Shown here one piece after another: positions 43,072-55,839 of a stretch of DNA of 64,000 bases. The notes under the pieces were generated by a model, which saw only the letters and a program-made list of their open reading frames with translations, was not told where the DNA came from and ran no database searches. Made by a program: the position numbers and the translations under genes. The stretch comes from Syncephalis plumigaleata (Eukaryota; Zoopagomycota; Zoopagomycetes; Zoopagales; Piptocephalidaceae), in NCBI GenBank assembly GCA_025201365.1, contig JAIXMF010000005.1:806001-870000 (forward strand), in the 5' to 3' direction. The first letter of the stretch is position 1. Each line of letters opens with the position of its first letter.

Positions 43072-46000
43072 TTAATCGTCAAACCAGCGTATACTACTCA
43101 AGAGACGACTGCCTGATGTGCTCGGTGACTGACTCAACTGATTGTTCGACTTGCTCAAGATGTCCTGATGATTATTAGAACCATCATTAGGGTTATCCTC
43201 ATCACTTAGGGATATCTCTCGTACATCGTCCATGAGCATGTTGATGGAGACATCCGAGGTTGTAGGCTGACTATTGCTACTCATGAACGACGACGATGAG
43301 ATGGCATCTCCACCACCATTGACAATGACGTGTGGTGAACGTGTCGACTGTCGGAGACTATGAATTGAACCGCCTCGCGAGTTAACCGGTGGAATGCGTA
43401 GATGGCCTGCATCCTGCCAGTCGTCAGTAGGAGTGGCAACATCACCAGTCGCTACTAGTTCGGCTGATACTACGCCAGAACCATATGAATGATCTACAGT
43501 ATTCTCATGATCATGACGATAAGACTCGCGATCATGATTCATGACTTGTCCCGAGTAATCATGCTCGTATAGATCGAATTCATCCAGTGTATCGTGATCC
43601 AAATCCTCCGGTGTAAGTAATGGACTTCTATGACGATGTCGTAATAATGGACTCTGCTTACGTAGCATGTCCACGATTTCTTCGTCATTTTCATCGTGTT
43701 GTTGCATCAATGCCGACGGGGAATGTCGTTGAGATCGTGCAAATGGATCGGATCCACGATTGTTATGTGTATCGAGTAGTTCCTTTGAAGCTGGCGACAA
43801 ATCCATATCAGATTGCATCGCTTTCCTAATACACTCTTCTAGATTGGTGCCAGATGCTTCTTGACCAGCATTCTCTGCTCGAGCCCTATTAATAACACGA
43901 TATACGATTAGTATAAGATACACTACTAATAATGTTAATATAGACAATTACCATCCATAAGGTGTTGGTAGCGGATGATTAACATCGACCGGTTTAGTGG
44001 CAAGCAAGTCACCACCATCACCGCGTGCACTAGGATCAAACACTTGGAATTGGAATCCTGGTTGATTCCAAAGTAAACGAGCATAATTGGGCGGGTAAGT
44101 GACTATCTCTGCGTGAGCAAGCCATCTAATTAATCAATTGTCAATATCCATATTGATATAGTTAACTAATAAACGAGCTTACTTGTTTTCACTAATGAAT
44201 GTCGATGAATCACTTTTAGTTGCTGGTGCACTAGATGCTACTTCCGTCTTTGTCTCCATCGTATTCATCGTTGTTGTCGTATCAACTGCGGCAGTAGTGT
44301 GCGATGCAGTTTGATTGGCCTTGGATCGACGTTTCGCTTTCTTTCCAGTTGTCTTGTTGTTCTTGTGCGTTGTCTTTGTGGGAGACATTGGTTCAGCACT
44401 TGTAACATTATCAGTAATAGTAGTAGCTGTAGTAGTTGTAGATTCACCACTAGATTGATCTATCTCTTGATTGCTGTCGTTGTTGCTATTATTGCCGTTG
44501 TCATTGCTGCTTGGTGATGCTACTCGATCTGTATGTTCATCGTCGTCATCTTCACTTGAACTACCTTTACCAGATTCAGACGATGCTATTGATTCAGTGA
44601 ATTGAATAGGTTGCATTACAGTATCCCAATCATCACCGCGTAGCAACTTCCATTCAGCCACATCATCTGCCTCCATTGCTAATTCCGTTGTCTTGACTCG
44701 CTTCAATCGATGCATAGTCAGTAGACCTGCTCCATTGATAATGAACACGGCTTGATCGCGTTCCGATCCGAAATGAGCAAATCTAGCCGCCAATGGTGGT
44801 GGTGGTGTATGAGTACTGCCATCACCTTCTGTTACCATTTGTCCGCCTAATGCACTATTGGCCCACACGGATGTAACGTCGAACATTGGAATACCATTAC
44901 CGCCCGTATGCGGTGTTCGATGTCCACCATTGGGATAGCTTGTACTGGGAGTGACTGGTCCCGAGTAGAGTGCATCCGATAAATCGTCAGTCTCCATGTC
45001 TTCATCTAACTTCTGACGAATCCTCACTACCGGTGGCCATGCTCTATCGGTGAGTGCTGCACGCTTAGACCAGCTACCACCGCTGTGATACGAGACACCA
45101 TGTCGACCAACGTTAGATTGTTGCGCTTCAACGGATGGTAAACGGAAGACATGCGTTGTGCCATGGCCCGTGCTTACTGCAAGCCAGCGCGACTCATAAT
45201 CAAACACCAGATCATTGATAGTGGCATGTGTGTAGCCACGCGATAAAGTGAATAAAAGTGAGGCACGTCCCTGGGCCACCGAATGAACACGGAATGTGTC
45301 ACCACGCGATGACACGGTAACTAAGCGGAATCCGGATGGATCGAATACGAGTGCTGAGCATGGATGTTCATGAGCACGGAAATGAACAATCGGCTTAATG
45401 GTGGATGCAGTGCTGGAGGTGCCATCAACATCATCCGCATCATTGATCGCTTCCGCTAGTTTCTGTTCAAACTGATCGGTTAACGGCTCAGTATCGAGTA
45501 CGGTTGGCGAGGTTGACGTGTCGGACTCGTTCATGAATACACTCTGCATGGCACGTAACTTCTCCGATACTAGATCACGCACCATAATCTACATTAATGT
45601 TATGATAGGCTAATTAGCATCATTATAATGAGATATCCATTTCCTCATTATCTTATACGTACCACACCACCTATTTCTCGAGCACTGGAGGATCGTCTAC
45701 TTCGTTGACGAGACGTTGCCGTTAAATGTCCCGGCGATGAGGGTTCATTAGTGTTAACGCGCGATGCCAAATAATCAGACATGGCTTTGTAGCCTAGACT
45801 ACCCAATGATTTGACTCCTTGCACTACTTCTCGCGCCACCTTCTCCATTGTCGATGCATCTTCGGTGTCGGTAGCACGCGTTACACCAGCAAATGCCGGT
45901 GGTGGTGGTGTAGTGCACGCATAAGCAATCCAGCGTGATCCCAATGAGAATACCGGTATCGGATGCTCCTCAGTGATTAACACGTCGCTAAATGTCGCAA

Positions 46001-47578
46001 TAGTGGAGAGATCGTGATTTGATACAACACGAATACGACCATCGCTTAATGACTAGAATGCACGTGATTGTATTAGGTAATCCGTTACATCAGCTATTAA
46101 CCAGTTACACGTCACTTACCATAACGATCGCTTGTCGATTACACGATACTGCCATGACATCGGCGCGTGAATCAGTCAGTTTACGTATTATCTGATGTGT
46201 TTTCAACGAGTAGATAATAAGCACAGTTCGCTCCGATGTATCGCCACTTGACTTTTCGTGCGTCTCCTTAACAGGACTAGCACCATCAGAAGCAAATACA
46301 GGCGGCGGCAATGGCTCTTGCCAATTAGACTCGATGGCCGGTGCCGATCTAATATAGGCCGACAATGCTAACATTAGCGCGTCATCTAGTTACTGCTTGC
46401 CATCCACACTTACACGATAGCCAGCAATGGACGCACTTGACTCTGTGTATCGGTAGCATTCGTATGATTGGGAAGATGATCTCCAGGTAAATCCGATGGT
46501 TCAGGAATAATCTAGTTCATTGATTAGATAATCACTATTGTGGTTGTCATTCCACTGACTCACCTGTAGATCCGTCACTTGTCCAACATCATGACCACGA
46601 ATCGAGGCCATTTCACGTATCTCGTTAATGTTCGACACGTCCCAAATGTGGAAACCATCAGCGTAGCCCAATAGTAATGCTGTACGTCTACATCATAGCA
46701 TCAAGTAATCAATTAACTAATTAGCCGATCTACCTTGTACAATTCAATTGTAATTATTTACCGTCTCCAATCAGTATTATCGGTAGATTTCGCGTCAGTT
46801 GTCGTGTCTACTTGTGGTATCGGTAGTGCCTGGTCAAGTGCTTGGAATCTTGCACGTAACACACGTCTACCATCATTGAACATGGCCGCACCTCGTAATG
46901 GCTCATCGTTATCCATCGGGAATTGGCCATAAGGAACAGGCAGTTTTCCATGTACTGGACCCATATCATGCGCGTACATCGGACCTGGATATGTCGCCTT
47001 ACCGTCTGCGGATAAAGTCTCGCGATGATAATCGGCATAGGATGACATCTGATGATGGTGATGGTGATGATGATGATTGAAACCGCTGAAACTGGCAGCT
47101 TCATTGGGCCAAGGACCACGAGTAACTCGTTGATTAGCAGCAATGGCTCGATGTCCGGAATGAGTAACGGTGTAATGATTATTAGCCGTTTGCGAACGCT
47201 GCCGATACTGCTGATGGGTCTGCGGATAGGAGCCCACTAGCAGTGACGGCGATGCTGACCTATTACCGACGGAAGCGTTGACATGTCGGCTCACAAAACT
47301 GGACAAATCATGAAACCGACTGGATACCGTATCTAAAACACTAGTTCCTCTATGATAGAGATGTTACATTAGTACAAGTGTATTTATGCTTAGTCTATCC
47401 TCTTATATCGTTGATTCTACTGTCAATTTAACACCGCTAACAAACAGCAAATAACTTACCGAGCTAAACGCGGCTCGACACGTATACCCATGCCTGAGGA
47501 GTCCGATCGTGCCAGCTGCTTGGGAGAGCCGGGCAACGACACTGAGGACGTGCTCTGATTCCGCCGATGGTCGCGCAT
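43072..47578 (-). CDS. BCAS3-like WD40 protein
   Basis: Homologue of BCAS3, a beta-propeller protein that in animals works with PHAF1 at autophagosome formation sites. Nine exons (47578-47460, 47349-46762, 46687-46564, 46511-46414, 46348-46120, 46052-45663, 45588-44183, 44125-43952, 43885-43072) close to 1313 aa. Seen: RTALLLGYADGFHIWDVSN and VREMASIRG-like blades, IPVFSLGSRWIAYAC, IVHFRAHEHPCSALVFDPSG, a blade FRLVTVSSRGDTFRVHSV, and the BCAS3 C-terminal block WLAHAEIVTYPPNYARLLWN. Long Ser/Thr/Asn-rich inserts and a His8 run (about 47058-47081) are disordered. The exon with SAPAIESNW is reached only with a 65-nt intron (46413-46349). The start was set at the ATG at 47578; an extra upstream exon is possible because a TAG acceptor precedes it. 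Confidence 0.85.
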
Positions 47579-50500
47579 CGCCGTTGAACGGCCAGAGGCT
47601 AATAGAGGCGCTGACCACTATAGAAAGAATATCCACCCGTCGGCAGTACTTCTCTCGACTAGCTAGGAAATAACCGGGTATTCGGCGATAAGTGCTGGGC
47701 TGGGCTGTGGCCAAGGTACAGAAACGTAGTCTACAAGGCGTAAATGGCCGCGAGTGGTGCCACTAGAATGTAAACTACAATGAATTACAGATAAATTGCT
47801 TAGCAACCACAATGATTCGCTAAGATAGATATAGATAGATAGATAGATAGATATAAATAAACTGAATAGAAAGGGAGATAGCCTTTGAAATGCGCTCTTA
47901 GAGAACGGGTAAATACAACGGAGTAAATACGATAGAGTGGATGACCTCTGATGACAAAGGATGATACTAAGGACTGTAGTAGTAATAGGAATGACGATAT
48001 TGTTGTTGCTATTGATGATGATGACGATGATGTTGTTGTTGTTGATGAGATGCGAATATCAATTAGATGAATGAATGTCAATTAACAGCGTGACCACAGA
48101 AACACAGTCACACCAACGTGGCAATTTCAAGGTGGAATGATCACGTGGATACGAGATCTACTAGGTTTGCGTAGATGATGAGCTGTGTACCGTATGTATT
48201 AATTGTCTAAGAACAAGTAGAATAGGTGTAAATAGAGAGTGGAAGGGAAGTAGAATATCTGAGAAGAACTACGATAAGCTAGATAAACAAACAAGTGTAG
48301 ATGACAACTGCCTTAGATAAAGATGAACAAGTAATCTATCGCGCTACGGAAATCAAGTCAATAGATTAGATTCAACTATTGGTCCAAGCGTTACGGTTAG
48401 CTTTGCCAGTAGCGGTACAGCGAGTTATACTAGATAATAGAATAGGCGTGTACTTGTCGTAGAGCACACTTACAATAGGGAACAGACACAATTAAGGGGA
48501 GTGACGCACACCGAGGTGGTTATGAGTGGCTTAGAGAGTATGAGTCACTTCTTAGTCGAGCCAAGTATTACCACAGGTATTCAAGATGAGATTAGAAACG
48601 CAATAACAACGTAGAGATGACGAGAATATAACGAACGATGAAAGAGTAGTAATGAGATGTGGAATGGAAATAATAACAATAGCAATAACACGGCTGCATA
48701 CTTCTACACCATGCTTACCTTATGGTTGATAGAGAATAGAACGTGACGCTTAACACGCTGAATCCGGCTTTGCGTTTGGAATTGCAGTGAGTTAACACGC
48801 AAGGATAGAAAAGATAATGAGTGAATGAGCAAATGAGTGAGTGAGTGTAAGGAAGAGAGGAATAAGAAGTGGTATCCCAAGCCAGCAATCCTATGATCAC
48901 TAATATATATATATAGAAATATAGAGATATCAATATAGAGATATATGTGCGTGTGTGTATTGCTGAAGGAAGTAGCTTGGCAGACGTACGTTTATTCCTG
49001 CTCACAATACTAAAAGTGCTAAATGGAGATAGAATGGCAGGATAAGAGTAAAGGATAGAAAGTAGAATCAAGGCAAATGAACAAACTGCTATAAGAGTGT
49101 AAAAGAATGACAGACAACAATAGAAGGTTTTAACAAATTAAAGAAGGGAGTAGCGAATATCAATGTCAAGGATATATTGAGAATGGATGTGATGATGTAT
49201 GGAACGTCACTTACAGACTTTTTCCATCCAATTTGCGCAGTTAGCCATTTGTTGTTACGAATAAATAATAGTTATCACTCATTGTAATATATGATATCGC
49301 GATTATTAATATCCCTCTTAACTGCTAGAGTCATGACTACTACTTAATGATAATAGTAATGCGATAATGGTGTTAACAATTGTGTTAATCTATCTATTAA
49401 CAAACTACAAATGTTAAAGGATAAATGCGCAAATTGGATGGAAAAACCCTGTACTAAGTGAAGTAGCGTGGATGAGATCATGACAATGACATATTCAATA
49501 GTAATATTTCCCATTTATTTACACACTGATCAATTATTATTAATATACAAATTGTATTCTGTTTGAACCAAACGATACATGCTTTATTTCACTTTATCGC
49601 ATTGTTTAAATGCAAAAAAGGAGTATGAACGTATATTAACATGCTTCATATAAACAAATCAATAAACTAAACACCATAATATACAGACACGCTTAAGGAA
49701 GCACTACTTGTCATTGCATTGATACCAATTAATGAGACGTTGGCTAGTGCTCAGTCTAATGTAATACGCATAAAATAGCAACAGTGACATAGTAATTCTC
49801 AATCGCATTACATTGTAGTCTACCAATAATACAATGAATCAAGGAAACTCCATTGGCATTTGAATCTATTCAATCGATTAGCATGTACACCATTATATTG
49901 GCAATGTAGATCGGATAGCCTACATACATACACACTTACATACAAATCTATAGATGCATGGTGGCTATGACGACAAGTAAATTGCTTCAAAATGCAAGGA
50001 GCCAATTGCTCATCAACCAACCAAAATTAGATCTAATAATCCTGTATGTGTGGCCTCCTCTCTATTCTCCAAGGCACTCTACTTGTTCTCTCTTCTTGCT
50101 CTCGTCTTCCTAAACCTCTTTCCCTAATATTGTCGTCATTTCCCATCGTTGACTTTGCCACTCTCTACATTCGATTTTCCATCTTGAATATTGCTTATTC
50201 ATCACGCACATCTCAAATACTATCTCCAGATTACAGCGCTACTTTGAGCATCTATTATTTGCATATTGCATTGTCCAGCCATACGCGGTTTGCAATCAGC
50301 GTGTTTTTCCATCGCCTTCGTGACTGAAACTACAAACGCAAAACGGTCACACTAGCGCAAAATACGAAAATACATAGCCACTGTGGTGGGTATATGCGAG
50401 ATTCGTTCGCTACAACTATTACGCCGTGTATTGGAAGGGCTAGTGACTTCAATGCTACATTCCTCGACGTCCTCTTATTCCCGTTTCCTCTTTACTGTCC

Positions 50501-50841
50501 ACCTCAATCAATCTCTCTCTTCTGCCATTTGATCTCTTTTTCTTTTTACTTGCTTACTTGCTTGCTTTCTACCTATTGTTGCTAGGCTATCGTCAATAGT
50601 GCGTGCACCCTGGCCGGTAGAAGTATAGAGGCATCCTATATATACATATATATATATATATATTAAACGATATTCACTCGTGATTGTACTGCGTATACAC
50701 ATACTTGCATCTCTACTACTATTACCACCACCAACTCTAGCCTCTCCTATTCATCACTGCCACTTTTACGCACGCACGCACTCACACTCATTCGCTCTCT
50801 CGCTCTCTTTCTCGCTCTATTGCACGTTGCGTGACCACGAT
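47579..50841. other. 3.3-kb intergenic region between divergent BCAS3 and CCR4
   Basis: The BCAS3 side (about 47800-49200) is purine-rich on the plus strand, and the CCR4 side (about 50040-50830) is pyrimidine-rich on the plus strand, so each gene has a pyrimidine-rich upstream region on its own coding strand. There are (GATA)n (47829-47852) and (TA)n (50642-50661) microsatellites. MITE copy 2 lies at 49214-49451. No further exon was recognised; a frame extending CCR4 upstream to 50680 is treated as leader. Confidence 0.55.
49214..49451. mobile_element. TIR DNA transposon, same MITE family, copy 2 (238 bp)
   Basis: Same TIRs and flanking TA on both sides (49212-49213, 49452-49453). It shares about 65 bp at the left end and about 90 bp at the right end with copies 1 and 3 but lacks the whole nuclease-end frame, so it is an internal-deletion derivative. 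Its middle (about 49280-49360) does not match the other copies. Confidence 0.85.
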
Positions 50842-53345
50842 ATGACCAGTTCGATGCGTGGTCCCTACGGCAACGGTTCTCCTCCTATTCGATCTGGATC
50901 ACCAGCTTCTTCATCGCAATCGAGTCCTTACCATCCACCAGTTTATCTTTCTCAAACTCAACGCTACAGCATGTCAATGAAAGCGACTAATTTTGGCATG
51001 GCTGGTACTACAATGGTGACGGCACCGGCCAATTCCATGGCACTGGGTGGCCTACCTAACACCGGCTACGGTATGCCCAACGGGTTGGTTAATATGACAC
51101 CTCAACGACAGCAGCAGCTCTCGTTGCAACAGCTCTCGCGTCAATCGTCGGCTCCTCACCATCATGCACGATTAGCCACGGCGGTAGCTCGACGAGATAT
51201 TAATCTGCAAAACGCGGCTGCCCACGTTAACGGCAGCGATAACAGAACACCAACTGAAGAAATTTTAGCATTAAACCTAAATGGTCAACGTAACTATCCC
51301 AATGACGACACGGCCAATGGTAGTCAGACGATGACGAGTCAGGGCGATAATGGTGGCAGTGGTAGTGGTAATAGTGCTACTGCTGGTGCTGGTGCTGGTG
51401 CTACCGCATCTAATGGCAATGGCACACAACGCTGGCACTCGCTTGATCTAGGCGGGATGGGACTACGCAACTTGTGTCCGGAATTATTCCGCTACAATTT
51501 TCTTACCTCGCTCTATGTTAATCACAATCAGTTAAACTATCTGCCATCGTCCATAGCACAGTTGCGTACGCTTCGTTTACTAGATGCCAGTGGTAACAAG
51601 CTTACCTCCATCCCGTCAGAGCTTGGCTTACTGGTCGAACTACGTGAACTATTATTGTTTGATAACTTGCTTACAGAATTGCCGCCTGAGCTTGGTACGC
51701 TCTTTCAATTGGAAACACTAGGTCTTGAGGGTAATCCAATACAAGAACCAATTAAAAGCATGCTTGCTACGGAGAACACGCCAGCGATTACAGGCTATCT
51801 ACGCGATAATTGTCCACGTAAGTTGACTCATGCCACATCTACGATGATCGCACGTGTTCATTCCTAATTAACGCATCCTGCTCATTTGTCGTAATAATTA
51901 CTATGATTATTACTATTAGCCCCGGCCCCACCTCTTGAACGAGAATGGAAACATTTCGAGCCTGACCCGTCAACCGGCGGTATGCAAACACATATGGCAG
52001 TATCGAGAGTTAGAACACTGACCGATGATGCTAGATCCATTCACGATTATGAGCTACAATATCTTATGCGAAAAGTACGCTACCTCCTCCCAGTACAGCT
52101 ACACGCCTTCATGGGCATTGGCATGGGACAGCCGACGCGAAGTGATTATCCAAGAGATTAAAGCCATTGACGCCGATCTGATCTGCCTACAAGAAGTGGA
52201 AGCCGGTCAATATGAAGAGTTCTTTACTCATCATTTGAAGTCAACGCACGAGTCCGTATTCTGGCAGAAATCACGCGCTAAGACCATGCCTAACAAGGAG
52301 AAACGAACGGTAGATGGTTGTGCCACATTCTACCGATCATCAGTGTAAGCATCACCAATAATAGAGGAACTAATACGCGATGATAGTAATAATCATTTTA
52401 CTCTTAACCAATATATGTGATATCTAGTTTCCAATTGATCGATCACAAGATTATCGAATTCAGCGAGATTGCCATTCAACGATCGGATTTCCAGAAAACG
52501 GACGAGATATTCCAGCGATTTATGAGTAAGGATAATATTGCAGGCGTGGCGTTCTTCCGTCACATTGCCACGGGTCTGCCTATTATCGTAGCAAATACGC
52601 ATATACACTGGAATCCAGAATATAAAGACGTGAAACTCGTTCAAATAGCTATGCTTATGCAGGAACTTGAGACAATGACCGCGCAATGGATCAAGGAGCA
52701 TCCCGCCATTACCGCGGCTACTAACGGGCCCAAGTACACTCAGGGCTCACAGGTGCCTACGCTGGTCGTCGGCGACATGAATTCCGAGCCAAATAGCGGC
52801 GTATTCGAGTTCCTTAGTAAGGGAGCACTCCAGCCGGATCATCCCGATTTCGCTCAACAGACATACGGTAGTTTCTGCGAGGATGGCGTTAAGCATCGTT
52901 TACAATTACGCAGTGCCTATATTGACTTGCCAGATATGCGCTACACGAATTATACGCCTAAATTCAAAGGAGTTATCGATTACATCTGGTACAATGGTAG
53001 TTCATTAACGTGTGGCGGTGCATTAGGCCCGGTCGATCCTGCCTATCTATCCCGTATAGTTGGCTGTCCCGATGCCAACTTCCCTTCAGAGTAAGTGATC
53101 CCTATTCTACTACTACTACTACTACTAGCTACGTCAATATTAATCGATATTATTACTATTTGTAATGATTACGTGGCAATAGTCACTTTAGTCTACTCGC
53201 TGAACTAAGGTTTAAATCCACCATATCATCCATTCGCGGCACAGCTGCTCAAGGTGGTGCCAGTCACCATCATGGCAATAGCAATCATGGTAATGGTATT
53301 AATGGCAACAGCCGACGTGCCTTCACCTATCGAAAAACATCGTAA
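50842..53345 (+). CDS. CCR4: CCR4 deadenylase (CCR4-NOT catalytic subunit)
   Basis: Poly(A)-specific 3' exonuclease of the CCR4-NOT complex that starts cytoplasmic mRNA decay. Five exons (50842-51817, 51920-51979, 52035-52344, 52428-53090, 53183-53345) give 723 aa. N-terminal 180 residues are Gln/Asn/Ser-rich. Leucine-rich repeats follow ([56 protein letters not shown]), which in yeast bind the NOT complex. The exonuclease-endonuclease-phosphatase domain has [32 protein letters not shown] (catalytic Glu), [19 protein letters not shown] and [10 protein letters not shown]. Exon 2 is just 60 nt; using its 55-nt downstream intron is what brings the two parts into one frame. The C-terminal HFSLLAEL is the usual last EEP strand. 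Confidence 0.94.
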
Positions 53346-54063
53346 ACTCAATTTGCACTCAAGGCACTGTTGTATTTCACAATATTTTCTCTTACTTTCT
53401 TCTTCTTCTTTATTTCACTTGTTTTGATGTGGATCTACACTCTTGTGTAGTTGATATGATCTACTTATATCAGCAGAGATCGATTATGATGTAGTGTAGG
53501 ATTCGTTGGAACGTGTAGATTCATGTTAGCCGAGAATCATTCATACTATACACGATAGTGATATTTCCCTTCATTTCAGTACTTTTTTTGTTCGTTACAA
53601 CAGCGTATGTTTGTCATTCTCCTCTTCATTCGACCTGCTTCTAGCTCATTCAATGATATACATTTATGGCCATCATGTGGTACATTAATTTGTTGTTTAC
53701 GATCTAGTATCGACATGCATTACCTAGTTTTATTTATGTAATCATGTCGATACTACTACTCTACTACTCTACTCTCGTTCTCCCTTTATCCTCTTTATCC
53801 TCTTTATCCTTTACAAATCATCCTCCTCTTACGAGCATTCATATATCACCTCTCTTGTTTCTGTGCTGTATGTATACGCGTTAGAAGTAGGCGATGTGAT
53901 CATTGCTGTTATATCTTACTGTTGCGGTTGTTGTTACTGTTTGGCATTCAATAAAAGGAAATCTTCAAAATACATGCTTTACTGGAAATGTCACCACAAT
54001 TATATATAAAGAAAGAAAGAGAGAGAGTCAAATAATTACTGTTCTAATGGTCTAATGATTAGA
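53346..54063. other. Convergent 3' region of CCR4 and the CCDC115-like gene
   Basis: Pyrimidine-rich 3' flank of CCR4 with AATAAA-like signals near 53950. No gene recognised. Confidence 0.5.
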
Positions 54064-55205
54064 CTACACACCACCGCTGTTACTGCCATTACTTAATGCA
54101 AACTCATTTGTTTCCCAGTCTGTTGATGATACACCAGATGTCAATAAGGAGGGTGATAATGCTAGACTATCCTCTTGACTACACGTTGTAGGTAATGATG
54201 AGGCAAGTTCCTCTTGTTGCCATTGTCGTTTTTGTGCTAACAATTGAGCAATACGCTTTTCATGAGCTAGAATATTGGCACGTAGACTGGCTAGATGTAC
54301 CATGTCCGTGATTCCTAAATACATCAAATATTAATCACTATTATAATCTATCTATCTATCTATCTATCTATCTACGCACCTTGTCGGAATTGTGTTTGTG
54401 CTGCACGTAATGCTCCTGGTACTAAAACGCCATACCACGTCACAGGATCGCGTTTACCTGCATTGGTCCATGTACGCATTCGTGTCATACGAAAGGCCTC
54501 CTTCTTGGGAGGTGCTCCCATCCCACTACCGGGATACAAGTTGGATTCGTTCCTTTGTCCTGAGACTTCTGTTGCTGTTGTTCCTATGCCTGAATGTGAC
54601 ATATTATTAGAAGCAGCGGTAGTATGATAATTAAAGGATGATGACGACGATGCCGATGCCGTATTCATATCCATACGATGTCTAGAGGTGAGTGCGGTGG
54701 GACTGTGCACTTCAATCGCTGTTGCCGGTTCGCCCATAGCATTTCTATAGCCATCCTCGTCTTCGTCTCCGTCGTCGTTATCGGCAGCTGGCATTTCAAA
54801 AGGTGTCACTTTAAGCTGGAAACTAGTGGCATCCACACTATTACTATCTTCCGTATTCTCCTCTGTCAATTGACTGGAATGACATATTAGTACATGGCAT
54901 TGTTTTCTGCTCCTATTCCTAACTTACATGGTTAGACTGGCTAACATACGACGATCGTATTGTGAGCTTGACAAGTGTCGTGAGCCCATAATGAATTTTG
55001 CTTGCGTCAGTTGCAGGAACCCCTATATTCTCGCGTAGCAGTTTAAGCAAGTAAGTAAGTGGAGAAGTTCGGCCCTATTGTAGAATATAGCTATTCTTAC
55101 CTGGTTCATATGAAGACTAATTCTTTCGCTTCGTGACCGATAAGCCATAACTAGTTCTAGATGCTCCACTAGTAATGCGTCCAACTGCTCGCATAGATGC
55201 TCCAT
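54064..55205 (-). CDS. CCDC115 / Vma22-like V-ATPase assembly factor
   Basis: Resembles CCDC115, the animal counterpart of yeast Vma22, an ER assembly factor for the V-ATPase. Four exons (55205-55101, 55022-54928, 54873-54380, 54314-54064) close to 314 aa. Order of motifs: N-terminal coiled coil (LCEQLDALLVEHLELVMAYR), GFLQLTQAKFIMGSRHLSS-x-QYD (family G-x-L-x-L-A-x-A-R-x-x-M-G...QYD), then DPVTWYGVLVPGALRAAQTQ (family DPL-x-WFG-x-LVP-x-x-LR-x-AQ), then a second coiled coil (LASLRANILAHEKRIAQLLA). A Ser-rich acidic insert separates the blocks. The third intron contains a (TATC)n microsatellite (54345-54374). An in-frame ATG at 55220 is an alternative start. Confidence 0.82.
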
Positions 55206-55839
55206 GATTGTTGAATACAATTAGTACTAGTTATGGTCAACGTAATGACAAAAGTAATAAGTGACCCATAAGCTGGAAGAAACTAACGAGGAGAAACGAG
55301 TATCACGCAGTATATACTCGACAAGCTTTACTGTGTCTAGAAGGCCTAATCGCGCAGCCAATATCAATAAAGAATAAATGTATAACGATAACTTGTATAG
55401 AGGCAACAGTCGGTTGAACGAACTAGAACGGGAAATAAGGGAAAGTGAAAGTGGAAGTGAAGTGGCGGTTAAAAATCGAAGCTACAGCGGTGACTTTCGC
55501 TCTACGTTTTTGTCACCTCCCATATTAAGGAGTAAGCTACGGGTAGCGGATAAACACACATACAACTTGCTACTTTTACTAGTCTAATTAGTATTGCACT
55601 CGTAGATAAGCTATACTAGAAGCGAATCTATTATCGTTTAAGAGTTGACTGAATTCTAACATGAGCCAATATGCTAGGCCACGCAATCATGTCAATGTCC
55701 TTGGAGTTTAGAGATAAAAAGATGGGTTTATGTTAAAATTTTCTTTCACGCAAATTGAAAAAAGATGCCATCGACACGTAATAATAATGATCAACTTTAT
55801 TATCATATTTGTTCGAAATAAACCACTTAACACACATTA
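55206..55839. other. Shared upstream region of CCDC115-like gene and MetAP
   Basis: A 634-bp spacer between divergent start codons. No conserved element recognised. Confidence 0.45.

Noticed and set aside
46349-46413. Apparent frameshift between BCAS3 exons
   Set aside because: A 65-nt canonical intron ending at the later TAG restores the frame; the whole 1313-aa model closes.
50680-50841. In-frame upstream extension of CCR4 with a hydrophobic start
   Set aside because: The extension is pyrimidine-rich leader sequence that translates to Ser/Leu/Pro by composition; CCR4 proteins have no signal peptide.
51920-52034. Apparent frameshift between the LRR part and the nuclease part of CCR4
   Set aside because: A 55-nt GT-AG intron (51980-52034) resolves it exactly and the total coding length is divisible by three.
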